Assembly (NCBI GenBank): GCA_963921195.1
Contig: OY992536.1
Location: 326,819,038-326,883,037, forward strand
DNA length: 64,000 nucleotides
From: Pegoplata infirma
Lineage: Eukaryota; Arthropoda; Insecta; Diptera; Anthomyiidae
Direction: 5' to 3'
Shown here in pieces: positions 10,113 to 21,887 of this stretch (the stretch's first letter is position 1; the number at the start of each line of letters is the position of its first letter). The position numbers and the translations under genes were made by a program. The notes beneath the pieces are model-generated. The model saw only the letters and a list, made by a program, of their open reading frames with translations, had not been told where the DNA came from and made no database searches.

Positions 10113-12350
10113 TAGGGCGGGTGGATTTTTTTTTTCGTCAAAAATCGTATAACAAAAACGTAGTTTACAAGAAATTCTAAGAATATTTTACCAAGAAACC
10201 ATGGATCTAAAATCAAACCATATACCTCGTATATCGACATAAAAAATTTTATGTGGAAAACTGCTTAGGCTTGGCGTATTTAAGAAGTTATGAGCAAACT
10301 GGTGAATTTAAGATGGGTTTTATCCCGAATTTACGTGTTGGAAAAACGCAACACACGTTTTAAAAGAGATTGGTAACCCAAAAAATATTTTACCAAGTAT
10401 TGTTGTTACTCAAACAAATCGTTACACTGAAACAAAAAAAATTACGCTCAAAAAACACCTTACCCCTCGCCATAAATGTTTACAAAGTAATGCCGAAAAA
10501 CGACATTTTTAATTCCCTGGGTCCTAGTTCAAGACCTTAAACTCCTTTTAGCATAAAAAGGTTTCATTTGATTAGCAAAAATACTAAAAATACTAAAAAA
10601 AAAACAAAACTTTTTTCCCCTTGAACCAGGGGCGTATCCAGGATTTTTTTCGCAAGGGGCCCAAAAAATATTTTTTAATTTTTTTTTTAGAAAAAAGTTT
10701 TATATTTGCATATATTTTGGAATTTGTTACGACCGTCGGATTCTGAATTGCAAAAAATGTTCTTAGATTTAAAGATTTTTTTCTGTAAAAAAAAGTCTTA
10801 GATTCTGAGACATTTTTTTATAAAAAAAGTCTCAGATTCTAAAACATTTTTCCTCTAGAAAAAAATTCTGAGACGTTTTTCCTTAAGAAAAAGAATTGAC
10901 TTTTCGCTATAGAAAATGTATCAGATTCAACGACATTTTTTCTACAAAAAATTCTTATAATCTGAGATATTTCTAAGGAAAATGTCACAGATTCTAAAAT
11001 ATTTTTTATAGAAAAAGTCTCAGATTCTGGAATTATTTTCTATACAAAATGTTTTAGATTCTGTGACATTTTTCCAATAGAAAAAGTTCTAGATTCTGAG
11101 AAATTATTCACAAAAAAATTTTACATTCCGTAATATTTTTCCTACAAAAAAACTCCCAGATTCTAAGGCATTTTTCCCAAAGAAAAGTCTAGAATCTGGG
11201 ACATTTTTCAATAGAGAAATTCGGAAATTCTAGAACATTTTTCCTGAACACGAAGATTTAGATTCTGTGACATTCAAGTGAAATTCAATTTTCATATAGA
11301 AAAAGGCTCAAATCCTGAAACATTCAGATTCTTAGATTCTAAGATATTTTTCCTTTAGAAAAAGTCTCAGATTCTGAGTTATTATGACCATCGAAAATGT
11401 TTCAGACTCTTAGATTAAACCATTTATTGTATACATACAGCTTTAAGTTCTTAAACATTTCTAGTAACGGTTTTAATTTCCACGAGAAAAATTTTCAGAT
11501 GCTGAGACATTTTCGGGATCATTTTCCATTAGAAAAATTTGTCAGATTCTGAAATGTGTTTCGAAAATTTTTTTATAATTTTTTTTTTTACAATTGTGTT
11601 TTATACTTGGTTTTTTTACTAAATCCTAAAATTTCAGAGATCATTTCGAGGGGGGCCCGGCCCCCGGGCCCCCCCCTGTATACGGCCCTGCCTTGCACCC
11701 ATTCCATATAGGTGAGAGCAAAACAAACAAGTGCGTTTTGCGACAATTTTTTTTAAATTAAATTAATTATGGCAGTGACATAGAAAGTCGTACCAGAATA
11801 CAACAAAAGGAAAGTAAAGAGGTCCTTTTGTATGATTTTTGCAAAAAAAGGTTATGGAAAAAAATTTGTGTAGAAATATTCAGATTTTGGTAAAACAAAA
11901 TATTTTTGAGTGTAAATTTTTTTTGAGTGTACATTTTTTTTTGAGTGTAAGAACTTTTTTTAACTTACATTTTTTTTTAGTCTCAAAAATACTTTGTAAT
12001 ATATTTTTTTTCTTACCAATTTCGATCAAAACGTGCTTATTGTTTTTTTAACAAGTGAATTCGAGATATAATTAATCCTCATATTCACCATTTTGCTTAT
12101 AACTTTTAAACCACTATACCGAGAAAACGGCAAATATATACGGCAAGCCTTAGTAGCTTGCCATATATATTTGTCATTATCCAAATAATTTCAACAGACC
12201 GACAGAGGGACGGACAAATCTTCATGTCGATAGGCATAGGATTTAATTTTTAATCAATGGTTTCTTGAAAAAATCTTTTTAGAATTTATTGAAGATTTCG
12301 TTTTTGCGATTTTTTAATTTTTTTCGAGCCACACAAATCGACCCGGCCTA
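10113..12350. mobile_element. hAT-like element containing another hAT-like element
   Basis: The left end TAGGGCGGGTGGATTTTTT and the right end, inverted, TAGGCCGGGTCGATTTGTG are flanked by AAGTACAT (10105-10112) and AAGTACGT (12351-12358). The CGGGTSGATTT termini resemble those of the elements at 21888 and 58810 (TAGGGTGG). It is split by the insertion at 10627-11690. No transposase ORF survives. Confidence 0.7.
10627..11690. mobile_element. hAT-like element with iterated AGATTCTGAGACATTTTTC
   Basis: Ends CAGGGGCGTATCCAGG and, inverted, CAGGGCCGTATACAGG; flanks CCTTGAAC (10619-10626) and CCTTGCAC (11691-11698). CAGGGGCGTA-type ends with 8-bp duplications are typical of hAT elements. The interior is about 20 degenerate units of 35-45 bp built from AGATTCTGAGACATTTTTC plus TATAGAAAAAGTCTC, each unit itself partly self-complementary. 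A GC-rich palindrome, GGCCCGGCCCCCGGGCC, sits at the right end. A sister copy is at 41803-42378. Confidence 0.85.
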
Positions 12351-12358
12351 AAGTACGT

Positions 12359-13520
12359 ACATTTGAAACTTGTTTGAGTTATGACCAAGTTAAGTTGATT
12401 TGTAATACGGCTGAATGTCGTCGTCATCATCGAAATTTTTCAATTCACTTTCTATATTAGTTTTAAACAATTTTTTAATGTAAACAAATATCAACTACGT
12501 AAATAATCGTATTACACCATTTAAATCGATATATTTTGAAATATTAATTTATCATTTCTGTATTTTAAATTAAAGGCCCGTACCATAGAAAAATAAAAAG
12601 TCTATTTTAACAAAAGTTTTATTTTAAATTTCAAATTTTCTATACATTTTTTGAAAGTCGATTTTAAAAACAAAAACAATTTGTATGGAAATAAAATTAA
12701 AAGCTCATTTTCAATTTATTTTTTTTTTTCTTGTGGTAAGGCTGAAAATGTTCAATTGATTTTTTTTATTTTAATTTATATAAGATATTTGAGGTTTTAT
12801 TTTAAATTCAAATTAGATAAGATTAGATCAAATTTGATCAATTGATCTTGTTTTGAATTTTAGTTGATATTTATTAAATTTTAAATAAAATCGTTTGAGA
12901 TTTTTTTGAACATATTCATATTGCGAAAAAAATTTTAATAATATCTACGGTAATCACAACAAAATTTTCAATGTAAAATAATTCAAAAAACTGTTTGCTC
13001 TAAAACCGTTTTGGAACGAACAATTTTGCTGGGTTTAAATATCAAAAGATCATCTTTTTTAATTTCTTTGAGAATCTTTGATTTTCAATTGATATTTTTT
13101 AAATTATGTTAGAAAATGGTATAACAATTGTAACAACTATTTGAAAAATGTTGAGGTGGTTAAGGTGGTGGATATTTTTGCAATGCAACCGTATGTAATT
13201 GTGAAGTTGTTTTATGTTACCCAAGGTTGTTGCCATGAAGTAGTTGTTTTAACCCTCTTTGTAATTGTAAAAGTACATAATAATGGATTGTACTATTTTC
13301 AATTGTTAATCGCTAAAGCGTTTTAATTAATAAAATTAGATCATTTCAATAGGGCTTCTTTAAGGTAATATTAAAGATAGAGTTTAGTCATTATAAAAAC
13401 ATGACATCTACCAAAAAAATATTGATGCCTTTTATATACGAAAAGTTTCGTACATTGTACGAAAAATTGCTTAATTTTTACCTACAGAATTATTTCGTAC
13501 AAATAATAGGTTTTCACGAC
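12359..13520. other. No gene seen
   Basis: Mostly AT-rich. AATTTTGCTGGG near 13022-13033 resembles the CCCAGCAAAAA terminus seen elsewhere, but I could not find its partner. Several ORFs of 60-70 codons have no recognisable motif. Confidence 0.4.
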
Positions 13521-13524
13521 AAGG

Positions 13525-14912
13525 TATACTATATTAGACTATCAGTTTTTCTTCCGATTTTGAACGTCAGGGCAAATTTTTATTCTTTTAGGCCTAAATC
13601 TTATGTGGTACAAATTTGAGGTCAATCGGATTAAATTAACCCGTAGCGCCTGGTGATCAAAATTTTGGATTTTTGAAAATTTGTAGAAAAAAAAAATAAT
13701 AAAAACTATTTCTTGCGACACATCATACTTATTATGTTTGATGCGCTCAACACGAATATCAAAGAATTTTTAAAATCGGTCAAACGGTTTTATCGCTTTT
13801 TGAAATTTGCATAAAATGGCGGTTTTTTCCTACGTTCTAGAATTTAAAAAAAAAAATCTCAAAATTTTTTACCCTTTACCCTTTCAAAGAGCTTGATACA
13901 ATATTTCATTCAAAATTGATTTGAGCCATATCCGAACATTTTAACTCGTGGCACCCTTCAATCAAAGATTTACATTTTTGAAAAATTTCCACCAAAATTT
14001 CAGATTTTTAAAAAATTAAATAAAAATATCTCGCGATGCATTATTTTTATTAATTTTGGCATGCTGAACACAAATATCAAAAAATATTTTAAATTAGTCG
14101 AAAGGTTTTTGAGTTATCGCCGTTTGAAATTTGTCAAAAAATTTCACAAAATGGCGGGTTTTTCCTATATTTAATAAATTTTTTTAAAAAATTTTAAAAT
14201 TTTGTTTCCGTCAACTATTTTTTAGAGCTGCACACAAACTTAATTTAAGCCAAATTAGACAATTTTAACCATGGCGCCCTTAGATCAAAGTTTAGAGTTT
14301 TTGGTGAAAATTTTGTAAAAAAGCAAAACTTTGATCGAAGTACGCCACGGGTCAAAATGATCGGATTTGGCTCAAATTAATTTTGAATGAATAATTGTAT
14401 CAAGGCTTTGAAAGGGTTAAGGGTAATGCCTTTATGATACCTGCTTTTTTCAAGTTACTTGTTGCTGCATTTATTAGGGTTTTTCTATGGGAATTTCGAT
14501 AAATTCAAAATTTTTGGTTGAAGTTACCGACATTTTTATAGAAAAACCCTAATAAATGCAGCAACAAGCAACTTGAAAAAAGCAGGTATCATACGCACTT
14601 AAGAAATTTTGGGATTTTTTTTTTTAAATTTCTAGAACGTAGGAAAACACCGCCATTTTTCGAAAATTTGAAATAACGATATCTCGAAAACCGTTTGACC
14701 GATTTTAAAAATTCTTGAATATTCGTGTTCAAAATTAATAAGTATCGCATGATATAGTTTTATTTATTTTTTTTTTTCAAAAAATTTTAATTTAATCCGA
14801 TTGACCTCAAATTTGTACCACATATTTTTTAGGGCCACTAGAATAAAAACTTGCCCGGACACTTGGGAAAATCAAAAGTTGAAGAAAAAATACCACTAAT
14901 ACTACATTGTCC
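13525..14912. mobile_element. Fold-back element about 1.4 kb
   Basis: GTGGTACAAATTTGAGGTCA near 13605 is repeated in reverse near 14800; GGTCAAACGGTTTT pairs with AAACCGTTTGACC, and TTCCTACGTTCTAGAA with TTCTAGAACGTAGG. Repeated TTAACCCGTRGCGCC and GGTGATCAAA words also occur in the element at 21888 (AACCCGAGGCGC), so the two are related. A smaller hairpin is nested at 14437-14593. No coding region and no clear target duplication. Confidence 0.75.
14437..14593. repeat. Nested hairpin with arms of about 65 bp
   Basis: ATGATACCTGCTTTTTTCAA is matched by TTGAAAAAAGCAGGTATCAT, with TGCTGCATTTATTAGGG pairing further in and a loop of about 30 bp. The arms are nearly identical, which suggests it is younger than the fold-back around it. 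Confidence 0.85.
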
Positions 14913-15004
14913 GAAGTTTTTCTTTTGCTTGCATGAATATTGTATGCAATGACTGGGTCACTGGCTTCGTAAACTTGTACTATAAAGTTTACTTAATTAC
15001 AGAC

Positions 15005-15128
15005 TTAGTGCCAGTTTACAGAAGGCGAACGATACACACGAACGAAAATTTTGCATGTGTTTTGTTATTGTAACAACAACAAAATACATGTTCGTGTGTA
15101 GCATTCGCCTTCTGTAAACTGGCCCTAA
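15005..15128. mobile_element. 124-bp hairpin miniature element
   Basis: Ends TTAGTGCCAGTTTACAGAAG and, inverted, TTAGGGCCAGTTTACAGAAG. The whole sequence folds on itself (GGCGAACGATACACACGAAC against GTTCGTGTGTAGCATTCGCC). Too small to code. Confidence 0.85.
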
Positions 15129-15217
15129 GGCCTGATTAAGCATCCAGATCATTAATCTAACAAAGGAAGTATTCAAACCGTTATGAACCGATTTGCCTGT
15201 AACTCAAAATATATAAA

Positions 15218-15824
15218 ACAAGTAAAAAAGTTAAATTAGGCCTTGCCGAATGTAGTGATACCCTCCACAATTTCAATAAAGTTTATTGCAAAAACTTTAT
15301 TTAAAAGGAAATTACTTTTGAAAAAAAAATTTTTTTTGAAAAAAAAATTCCGCGAAAAAAAAATTTTGGTAAAAAAAAATCCGCGATTTTTTCTTTTTTT
15401 GTCAGAAAATATGTTCGTACTTGTTTAAATACCATTTGGTATTCAATTATGTTCACATATGTCAACCAGAAGCCGAATTAAAACATTGTGTATTTTTAGG
15501 TTATGTTAAATGTACTGAAATTTTTGAGGTGTGCTTACATTTTCGTTCATAACTTTTGAACCGCTGAACCGATATCGCTCAAATGCAATACCAAACTTCT
15601 CGGACTCCCAATAAATATGTTAAGTTTCAATCATCTCTGTGCAATATTTTGTCCGTGACAGCATTTTACACAGACAGACAGACGGACATCGCTAGAATGT
15701 CTTAAAATCGATCGGGCATCATGAATATATATACTTTATGGGGTCCCAGACCGATATTTCGATGAGTTACAAACGGAATGACAAACTTATATATACCCTC
15801 TATCACTAAGTGGAGGGTATAAAA
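15218..15824 (+). repeat. TATACCCTCC-family repeat, diverged copy
   Basis: Shows the same order as at 6.86 kb: AACAAGTAAAAAAGTTAAAT, an imperfect GGCCTTGCCGAA hairpin, GATACCCTCC, AGACAGACAGACGGACATCG, ACCGATATTTCGATGAGTTA, and GGAGGGTATAAAAA. The interior differs from the other copies (a poly-A-rich stretch), so it is a separate subfamily. Confidence 0.75.
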
Positions 15825-15829
15825 ATACA

Positions 15830-17147
15830 ATTTTAAGGTTGAAACAATGTAGACCTTCGGGAAATTCCGATAACTTCCGAACTAACAGGAATATCGTTTA
15901 GACTCTAGATCAAAAATACGTGTCGAATTCATTTAATAAAGATTATTTATTATTCATGTGAATATCGTAGTTCTATGTTTTTATCTAAATACCCCCTAAA
16001 ATTTACACATTTTCGTGGAAAAAATATTTAACGAAGCCGCATTTTTGCAAGGTTATGCCACCTTAACAAACACTTATGAGCACATGATATGGTTTTTGAA
16101 GATAAAATGGCTGAAAAAATCCAAAAAATATTTTTTTCGCCATTTTTTGACAAATTTTTTGAATTCCTAAATCCTTTATATGGCCGATAAGCCGAGACAA
16201 CCCAACCTTAAGCTTCAGACAAAAAAAAAAAAAAAACTAAAAAATAAACCATTTTTGGTTTAAAATATAACTTTCAATAAAATCTTTGGTTAACAAAAAA
16301 AATACATTATTATTAAGTAAGTTGTTAAAAGAAAATAAATATGTGCTATTTATTGCAGATGAAGTTAGTTCATCATCATGGCGTATGAATAATACACCCC
16401 TAATTGAAAAACAAACAAAATAACAAATATAATATTATTAATTACTTGCACTGTTTAAACTATAAAATCATTTATTTATTTATACAATGTCTAACCAATT
16501 AAAATGTCAAATATTAGTTCAACCATAAAAAAAAATAATATTTGTATAAGTCAGGGCTTCCAATCGGGATTGGTTTTTCTGAATCCCGGGATTCGGGATT
16601 GAAGAAAATTTTTCGGAATTTTACCGTGATTTTTAGATTTGTTTCACCCTAAATTCACGTGTTGAAAAAACCGAGCTTCAAAAAAATCAACTTTAAAAAC
16701 ATTGATAAGCCACAAAACTGCTTTACAAAGTATTTTTGTCACTTATTGTTAGAAATATTTTTACACTAAAAAAAAATTTATACTCGAAAAAAATTTTACA
16801 CTCAAAAAAAAAAAACAAATTAGTATTTTTTTTTACAAAAATGAAAAAAAAAGGTTTTTAATTAAAATAAAATATTTCTAATCAAAATCGTTGATTATAT
16901 TTCTTATATTTTTTTAAATTTTAGAAATAATATTTGAAAATGAAATTTTTTTTAACACTATTACGAATACGATTCAGAATGCACACGTAGCATATAAAGA
17001 GTAGTAATATTTGTAAATATGCAACTATTTTGAAAACCACGGCGTAAAATAATGCAATCGATTGAATGAACAAACGAACGAACGAGTGAATAAATGCATC
17101 TGTGTCATTATTATTAAAGTTGCACTTTACAGCAATAAAATTGATAC
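15830..17147. other. No gene seen
   Basis: AT-rich sequence. CAGGGCTTCCAATCGGGATT near 16555 looks like one hAT-type terminus without a partner. The minus-strand ORF at 16921-17151 is hydrophobic but has no recognisable family. Confidence 0.4.
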
Positions 17148-17399
17148 ACACACAGAGAAAAATAAATTTCCAACTGAATTCTTCAGTTGTTGCAACTCAA
17201 AATTCGGTTGCTGCTACTAAATTTCACTATGGCAGACGAATTTTTTAGTTGTTTCAATTAAAAGACTGTTGTATTAACAAAATTTAGTTGTAACTACAGA
17301 TATTTAGTTGTTTTAGCCTTAATACAAATGCACCAACTGAATTTTTGTTGAAACAACTCAATTTCAGTAGGAAATTAGCAAATTTGTTTTCTGTGTGCA
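17148..17399. mobile_element. CACAGAAAAA-ended miniature element
   Basis: Starts CACACAGAGAAAAATAAATT and ends AAATTTGTTTTCTGTGTG. It carries iterated CAACTGAATTTT/CAACTAAATT words, many in inverted pairs. Similar CACA(G)AAAAAAA ends bound the elements at 54900-55554 and 59700-60183. Confidence 0.6.
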
Positions 17400-17734
17400 A
17401 TGTATTGTGTTGGATGACTATGATTATCATGATAATCATCATCATCATTATTATTATCTTTATTTTCATACGGATTCGTAACGTTATTGTTGATCGGTGC
17501 AATATTTTGCATTTATCATTGTTTTCATTTTTTCGTTGCCATTGTTACATATGAACATAGAGGTTGCGTCATGTCAGTCACATTGTTTGAGAGATCTTCC
17601 TACTACTTATATTCATATAACCTACAAAGTATATGCGATTCTGTTTGTGGGTTAGAATGAACCAAATTCTTAAAATTTGATGTTTAAAAAGTTTTAAGAT
17701 GAAATCAAAGTTTTTGATTTTGATAACATTTTTT

Positions 17735-18110
17735 TGAATTTTAAAGATTTTTGAGTCTAAATAATTCTATGAGAATATCACAGTTTGAATTAGTAAAGGA
17801 AATAATGACCTCGAGCTAGAAAAAACCAACTCCAAGGCCGCTGTTCCAAAAATAAATAATTCACATAAAAATGTGAAAATTAAAATTTTTGGTTTTTTTT
17901 GGTGTACCAAATTTTACATCCGATTTCTTTTTTTTTTCGTTTTGTTTCACATAAATAAAATTTGGTGAAAGTAAAATTAATGCACTTTTTTCCTTATAAT
18001 TTTTTAAATTTTAATTCATGGGATTCGGAAATTTTCATGTGAATTGAAAAGTTGTAAAAGACAGAACAGAGGCCCAGATATAATACTTTAACGATCGAAT
18101 AAAACTATTT
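17735..18110. mobile_element. CTCGAGGTCA-family arm interrupted by GGCC element
   Basis: TATGAGAATATCACAG and TTAGTAAAGGAAATAATGA, then CTCGAGCTAG, match the fold-back at 20.74 kb; its continuation (TTTAACGATCGAATAAAAC) resumes after 18072. The interruption at 17838-18072 is a second copy of the GGCCKCTGTTC element (GGCCGCTGTTCCAAAA to AACAGAGGCC). Confidence 0.65.
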
Positions 18111-18182
18111 TTATTTAAAAAAAAAAAAATTATTTAAAAAAAAAACAAAATAATTATAATTACTTGAAAACTCTTTAAGGGC

Positions 18183-18301
18183 GGATTACTCAATGTACAG
18201 TTTGCAGCTAACTGTTGATTTAACGGAGCATTATGTCAAAATTTGTATGTAAAAGTTAAATTTAACAATAAGTTATTTTATAATGGAGCATTGAGTAATC
18301 C
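18183..18301. mobile_element. 119-bp miniature element with GGATTACTCAATG ends
   Basis: GGATTACTCAATG at the left is matched exactly by CATTGAGTAATCC at the right, with ACGGAGCATTATG / ATAATGGAGCA partly repeated inside. Non-coding. Confidence 0.75.
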
Positions 18302-18304
18302 AGT

Positions 18305-19378
18305 AATTAGAGGCGTATACTTAATTTTGAAATTGCTTTTAAATAACAATCATACGCAACGGTGCACAGTGGTTTGCAGCGTTGCAGCGAAATTCATACC
18401 GGTCATAGCTAACGTAATTTAGAGCTGAAGTTTGGATGCTAGACCTAACATTTCTACAAAGAGCACTACCAGAAGCCCCTAAAGTGGGACATATTTAATA
18501 TACAAAGAGGTTGTTTTTGTTACACTGTATTCTTTACAACTTTTTACGAATTCAGCTCACTCTAATGTGCATTTATGCATTATTTTAAAAATAATATTAT
18601 TTGTATATGCGTATATATTTTTGTTTTTGTGTTTGAAAGAGTGAAATAGTATCACAGTCAATTATTACAATTGTTTAAGGCATCAAATTGTAAAAAGTAA
18701 ACAATTGTGTATACAAATTTAAAAACGTCTATTTTGCTGAATATTTAAGAAGAATACATGTGTTTAACAAAAAAACGTATTAATTAATAAATTAATTTAT
18801 TTACAAAAATATTTATTTTATACATTTCGAATAGAACACAATAAATTTGAAATTTGGCATTTTGACATATCATACCATTGTATCGCATTAATACTCTGAT
18901 ATGTGTCAATATCGACAGAAAAGGAACGAAAAAAAATATTTTAAATTTAAAACGTCTAGAAATTTTCAAATGAAAACTAGATTTTCAAATAAAAAAAATA
19001 AAAATTAAGTCGAGGTTTTATTTTTTTTAATTGAGAAAATTCGAAATTAAATTACCAGCACTAAAACCAGTGTTAAATGATTTCATTTATTCTTACGCAT
19101 GAGGCGTTTCACACCAAATGTCCCGCTATAGAAAAACATGTATCCTATGAATTTCGAAATAGGTTGTATTGATAGTCATATATGGAACTAAGAAAATTAA
19201 GTTTTTGGTTTTTATATTTTTGGAAACCTTAGGAGGTGTGGATAAATATTAAAAATATGGTCAAATTTGTTTCAAGATGCCTTGATTAAATATTTATAAA
19301 ACTTAAATAAAATGCACCATAATGTACAAGCATTTTTGTATATTTTGGGCTATCGACTAAAAATTTTTATTTTGAATT
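18305..19378. other. No gene seen
   Basis: AT-rich intergenic sequence with no paired repeats that I could find. Short ORFs have no family. Confidence 0.4.
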
Positions 19379-19386
19379 CTGATTAA

Positions 19387-20725
19387 TAGGGATGTGATTT
19401 CCATGCAAATGCATGTTTTTTTGTCGATAGTCTAAAAACGATATCGACCAATTACACCGCTCAACAAATCGAAGGTTTTTGCCTCCGGAGCTCCGGTTTG
19501 AAGTTTCATAGAAAATTTTAAAAGATTTTGACTCGCTGATTCCAAATCTGTGCTTCAAATTTTTCCATAACGTCTAGAATTTTAATTATTCGCGGTTGAA
19601 AATGCGATAAAACGCGATTTTTGCTTTTTTTGAGAGCCTGCCCAGCAGAATAAAAATCTGGTATAAAGCGTTAGAGTAGAATTGAACTATGATCTCAAAT
19701 ATATGATCAAAAAAATTTGAAGTTATTGCACTATTATTGGCCAAACACGTATTTAAAAAAAACACTGTGAAAAAATTAGAAAAAGCACCATTTTTAAAAG
19801 GCTCTAAAACAAAAACCAGATGATCAATCTTTACTGTGATGAGCTCAAAACTTAGGCAAAAGTTCATTCTTTCTTATAGACTTTTAAACCCATTAAAGCT
19901 TTATTCCGGTTTATACGAAAAATTACACAGAAAACTTAAATTTGTAAAATATTTATTTTTTTTAGTTTTTCTTTGAAAAATATCAAAAAAACTAAAATGG
20001 TAATTTTAACAGTATCATTTTAAAACGCAAGAGTAACCCAATCAAACGCAATAATTAGAAAAAAATTGTTTTCTATGTTGGAGACCATAGACAAATTATA
20101 CTTTTGAGCTTTATACCAGATTTGTATTCCACTGAATGGCTGCTGTGCAGTCTTTCAAATAATGCAAAAATCGTAATTTTTCGCATTTTCAACCGTAAAT
20201 AACTAAAAATCTGGACGTGATGGAAAATTTTGGAGAACAGATTTGGAATCAGGAGATCAAAGTCTACTAAAATTGGTCTCCAGAATTCAAACCGGAAAAT
20301 GAGTGTTGAGCGGTGTTATCTTTCCGAATCAAGAAATTTACGTTAAAATGGCATCTATTTGTTTTTGCATATTGTGATGAAAATGTATATTATTGCATAT
20401 ATATTTTTGCATATTTTGGTATAAATTAGCAAAAACACAAATTGAAATTAATTTTTTTAAAAACTACTTTAAATTCTGAAAATTTATTTTGTAAATAAGA
20501 TTTTTTTTTTTAATTTTTTTTATAGATTGTCTTAATTTCTAAAAAATCTTGCTTATATATTTAATCCCGGGGTTATTTTTTTCTTTTTAAGACGTTTTTC
20601 GTATGATTTTTTATTTTTATTTTTTTAGTGGATATTTTTAGGTTTTTAGTGCATATTTTGGATTTTTTAGCGCATATTTTAAGTGAATATTTTCGATTTT
20701 TTAGTGCATGAAAATCTCATCCCTA
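19387..20725. mobile_element. hAT-like element, 8-bp duplication CTGATTAA
   Basis: The ends TAGGGATGTGATTTCCATGC and, inverted, TAGGGATGAGATTTTCATGC are flanked by identical CTGATTAA (19379-19386 and 20726-20733). The right part repeats TTTTTAGTGCATATTTT and the left end carries ATGCAAATGCATG, as in the element at 5508. Most of the interior is a second, inserted element (19455-20315). Confidence 0.85.
19455..20315. mobile_element. Harbinger-like element, TTA flanks, CACCGCTCAACA ends
   Basis: CACCGCTCAACA at the left and TGTTGAGCGGTG at the right are exact complements, each flanked by TTA, the usual target duplication of PIF/Harbinger elements. The interior also folds (CCGGTTTGAAGTTTC with AATTCAAACCGG, CCGGTTTATAC with GCTTTATACCAG). 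A related copy, interrupted by the 9028-9757 insertion, ends near 10001 in AAGCGGTGTAA. No DDE or Myb-like ORF remains. Confidence 0.75.
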
Positions 20726-20739
20726 CTGATTAATTTTTA

Positions 20740-21310
20740 TTAAAAAATAAAAACTGTTTTATTCGACCTTTAAAATATTATATTTTAAGTAGGTTTATTC
20801 TAGCTCGATGTCATTATTTTCTTTACTAATTACAACTATAATATTCTCATAGAATAATTTTCAAGAAAATCATTTTTCTGTTTTAAATTTATTTATGTTG
20901 GTAATTTTTTGCAAGACTTAATCGACAGGTGTTTCGGAATTTGTCAGATTCCATTGTCAAGATTATTTATCAAAAATAAAAACCCTATACTACAAGTAGC
21001 AAACGGTTTTTAATGACAATCGTTAATAATCCAACTAAAATATTAATACATATTCGACTCTACTTCCATTGGGAATTAGAAGACGAAATTTGTACAATCG
21101 TATTAAGATTATTTTTGCTAAATAATCTTGACAATGGGATCTGACAAATTCCGAAACACGTGTAGATTAAGTCTTGCAAAAAATGACCAACATAAATATA
21201 TTCAAAACAGAAAAATAATTTTCTTGAAAATTATTCTATGAGAATATTATAGTTTTAATTAGTAAAGGAAATAATGACCTCGAGCTACAATAAACCTACT
21301 CAAAACATAA
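20740..21310. mobile_element. CTCGAGGTCA-family fold-back
   Basis: GTAGGTTTATTCTAGCTCGA near 20790 is matched by CTCGAGCTACAATAAACCTA near 21275; inside, CTTTACTAATTA pairs with TAATTAGTAAAG, TCATAGAATAATTTTC with its complement, and TTCGGAATTTGTCAGATTCC with GGGATCTGACAAATTCCGAA. The loop is about 100 bp. Partial relatives lie at 3.8 and 17.7 kb, and the ends recur at 30.6 and 31.4 kb. Confidence 0.8.
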
Positions 21311-21880
21311 TTTTTATTTTGAAAATTTTTCAGAACCCGTTCTGAAATTTCCCACTTAAAAAAAAGTCAATTTATAAAAAATCCCGCCCCTTTTTTTTAT
21401 TTCATTTTTTTTTTAGGTTTAGATGGTTGTCTATCCACACAAAAAAAAATCAAAGCGTTTTTCTTTTTTTGAAGAGAAAATCGCATTTGAATATAAAATT
21501 TCATAACACTTTTGTAATTTGCTTTTATTTTCAACTTTCAACATAGCGTATGAGTATTATTTATGCAAATATTTGTTACTCATTCGCTTTGTTAAAACAA
21601 GAAAATACAAGCAAATTACAAAATTCTTATGAAATTCAATATTCAAATGCGATTTTATCGAAAAAAACGAAAACACGCGTCTGAATTTTTTTATGTGGAA
21701 AGACAAACATGCAAACCTAAAAAATTAAAAAAAAGTGACCGGATTTTTTATAAATTGACTTATTTAAAAAATAGGAAATTTCAGAACGGGTTCTGAAATT
21801 TTTTATAGATAGCCCATAAAAAAGTATACAAGAAGGCTAATTTTTGAGATAATTGTGCATTCCGTTTTAATCGATATCTA
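21311..21880. repeat. Inverted repeat around AGAACCCGTTCTGAAATTT
   Basis: TTCAGAACCCGTTCTGAAAT near 21330 is matched by TTTCAGAACGGGTTCTGAAA near 21780; TTATAAAAAATCC pairs with GGATTTTTTATAAA and TTTGTAATTTGC with GCAAATTACAAAA. This is a fold-back of roughly 450-480 bp without coding potential. Ends and target duplication are not clear. Confidence 0.6.
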
Positions 21881-21887
21881 TATACAT

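Noticed and set aside
16555..16620. hAT-type left end CAGGGCTTCCAATCGGG
   Set aside because: No partner end or flanking duplication could be found, so it is not listed as an element.
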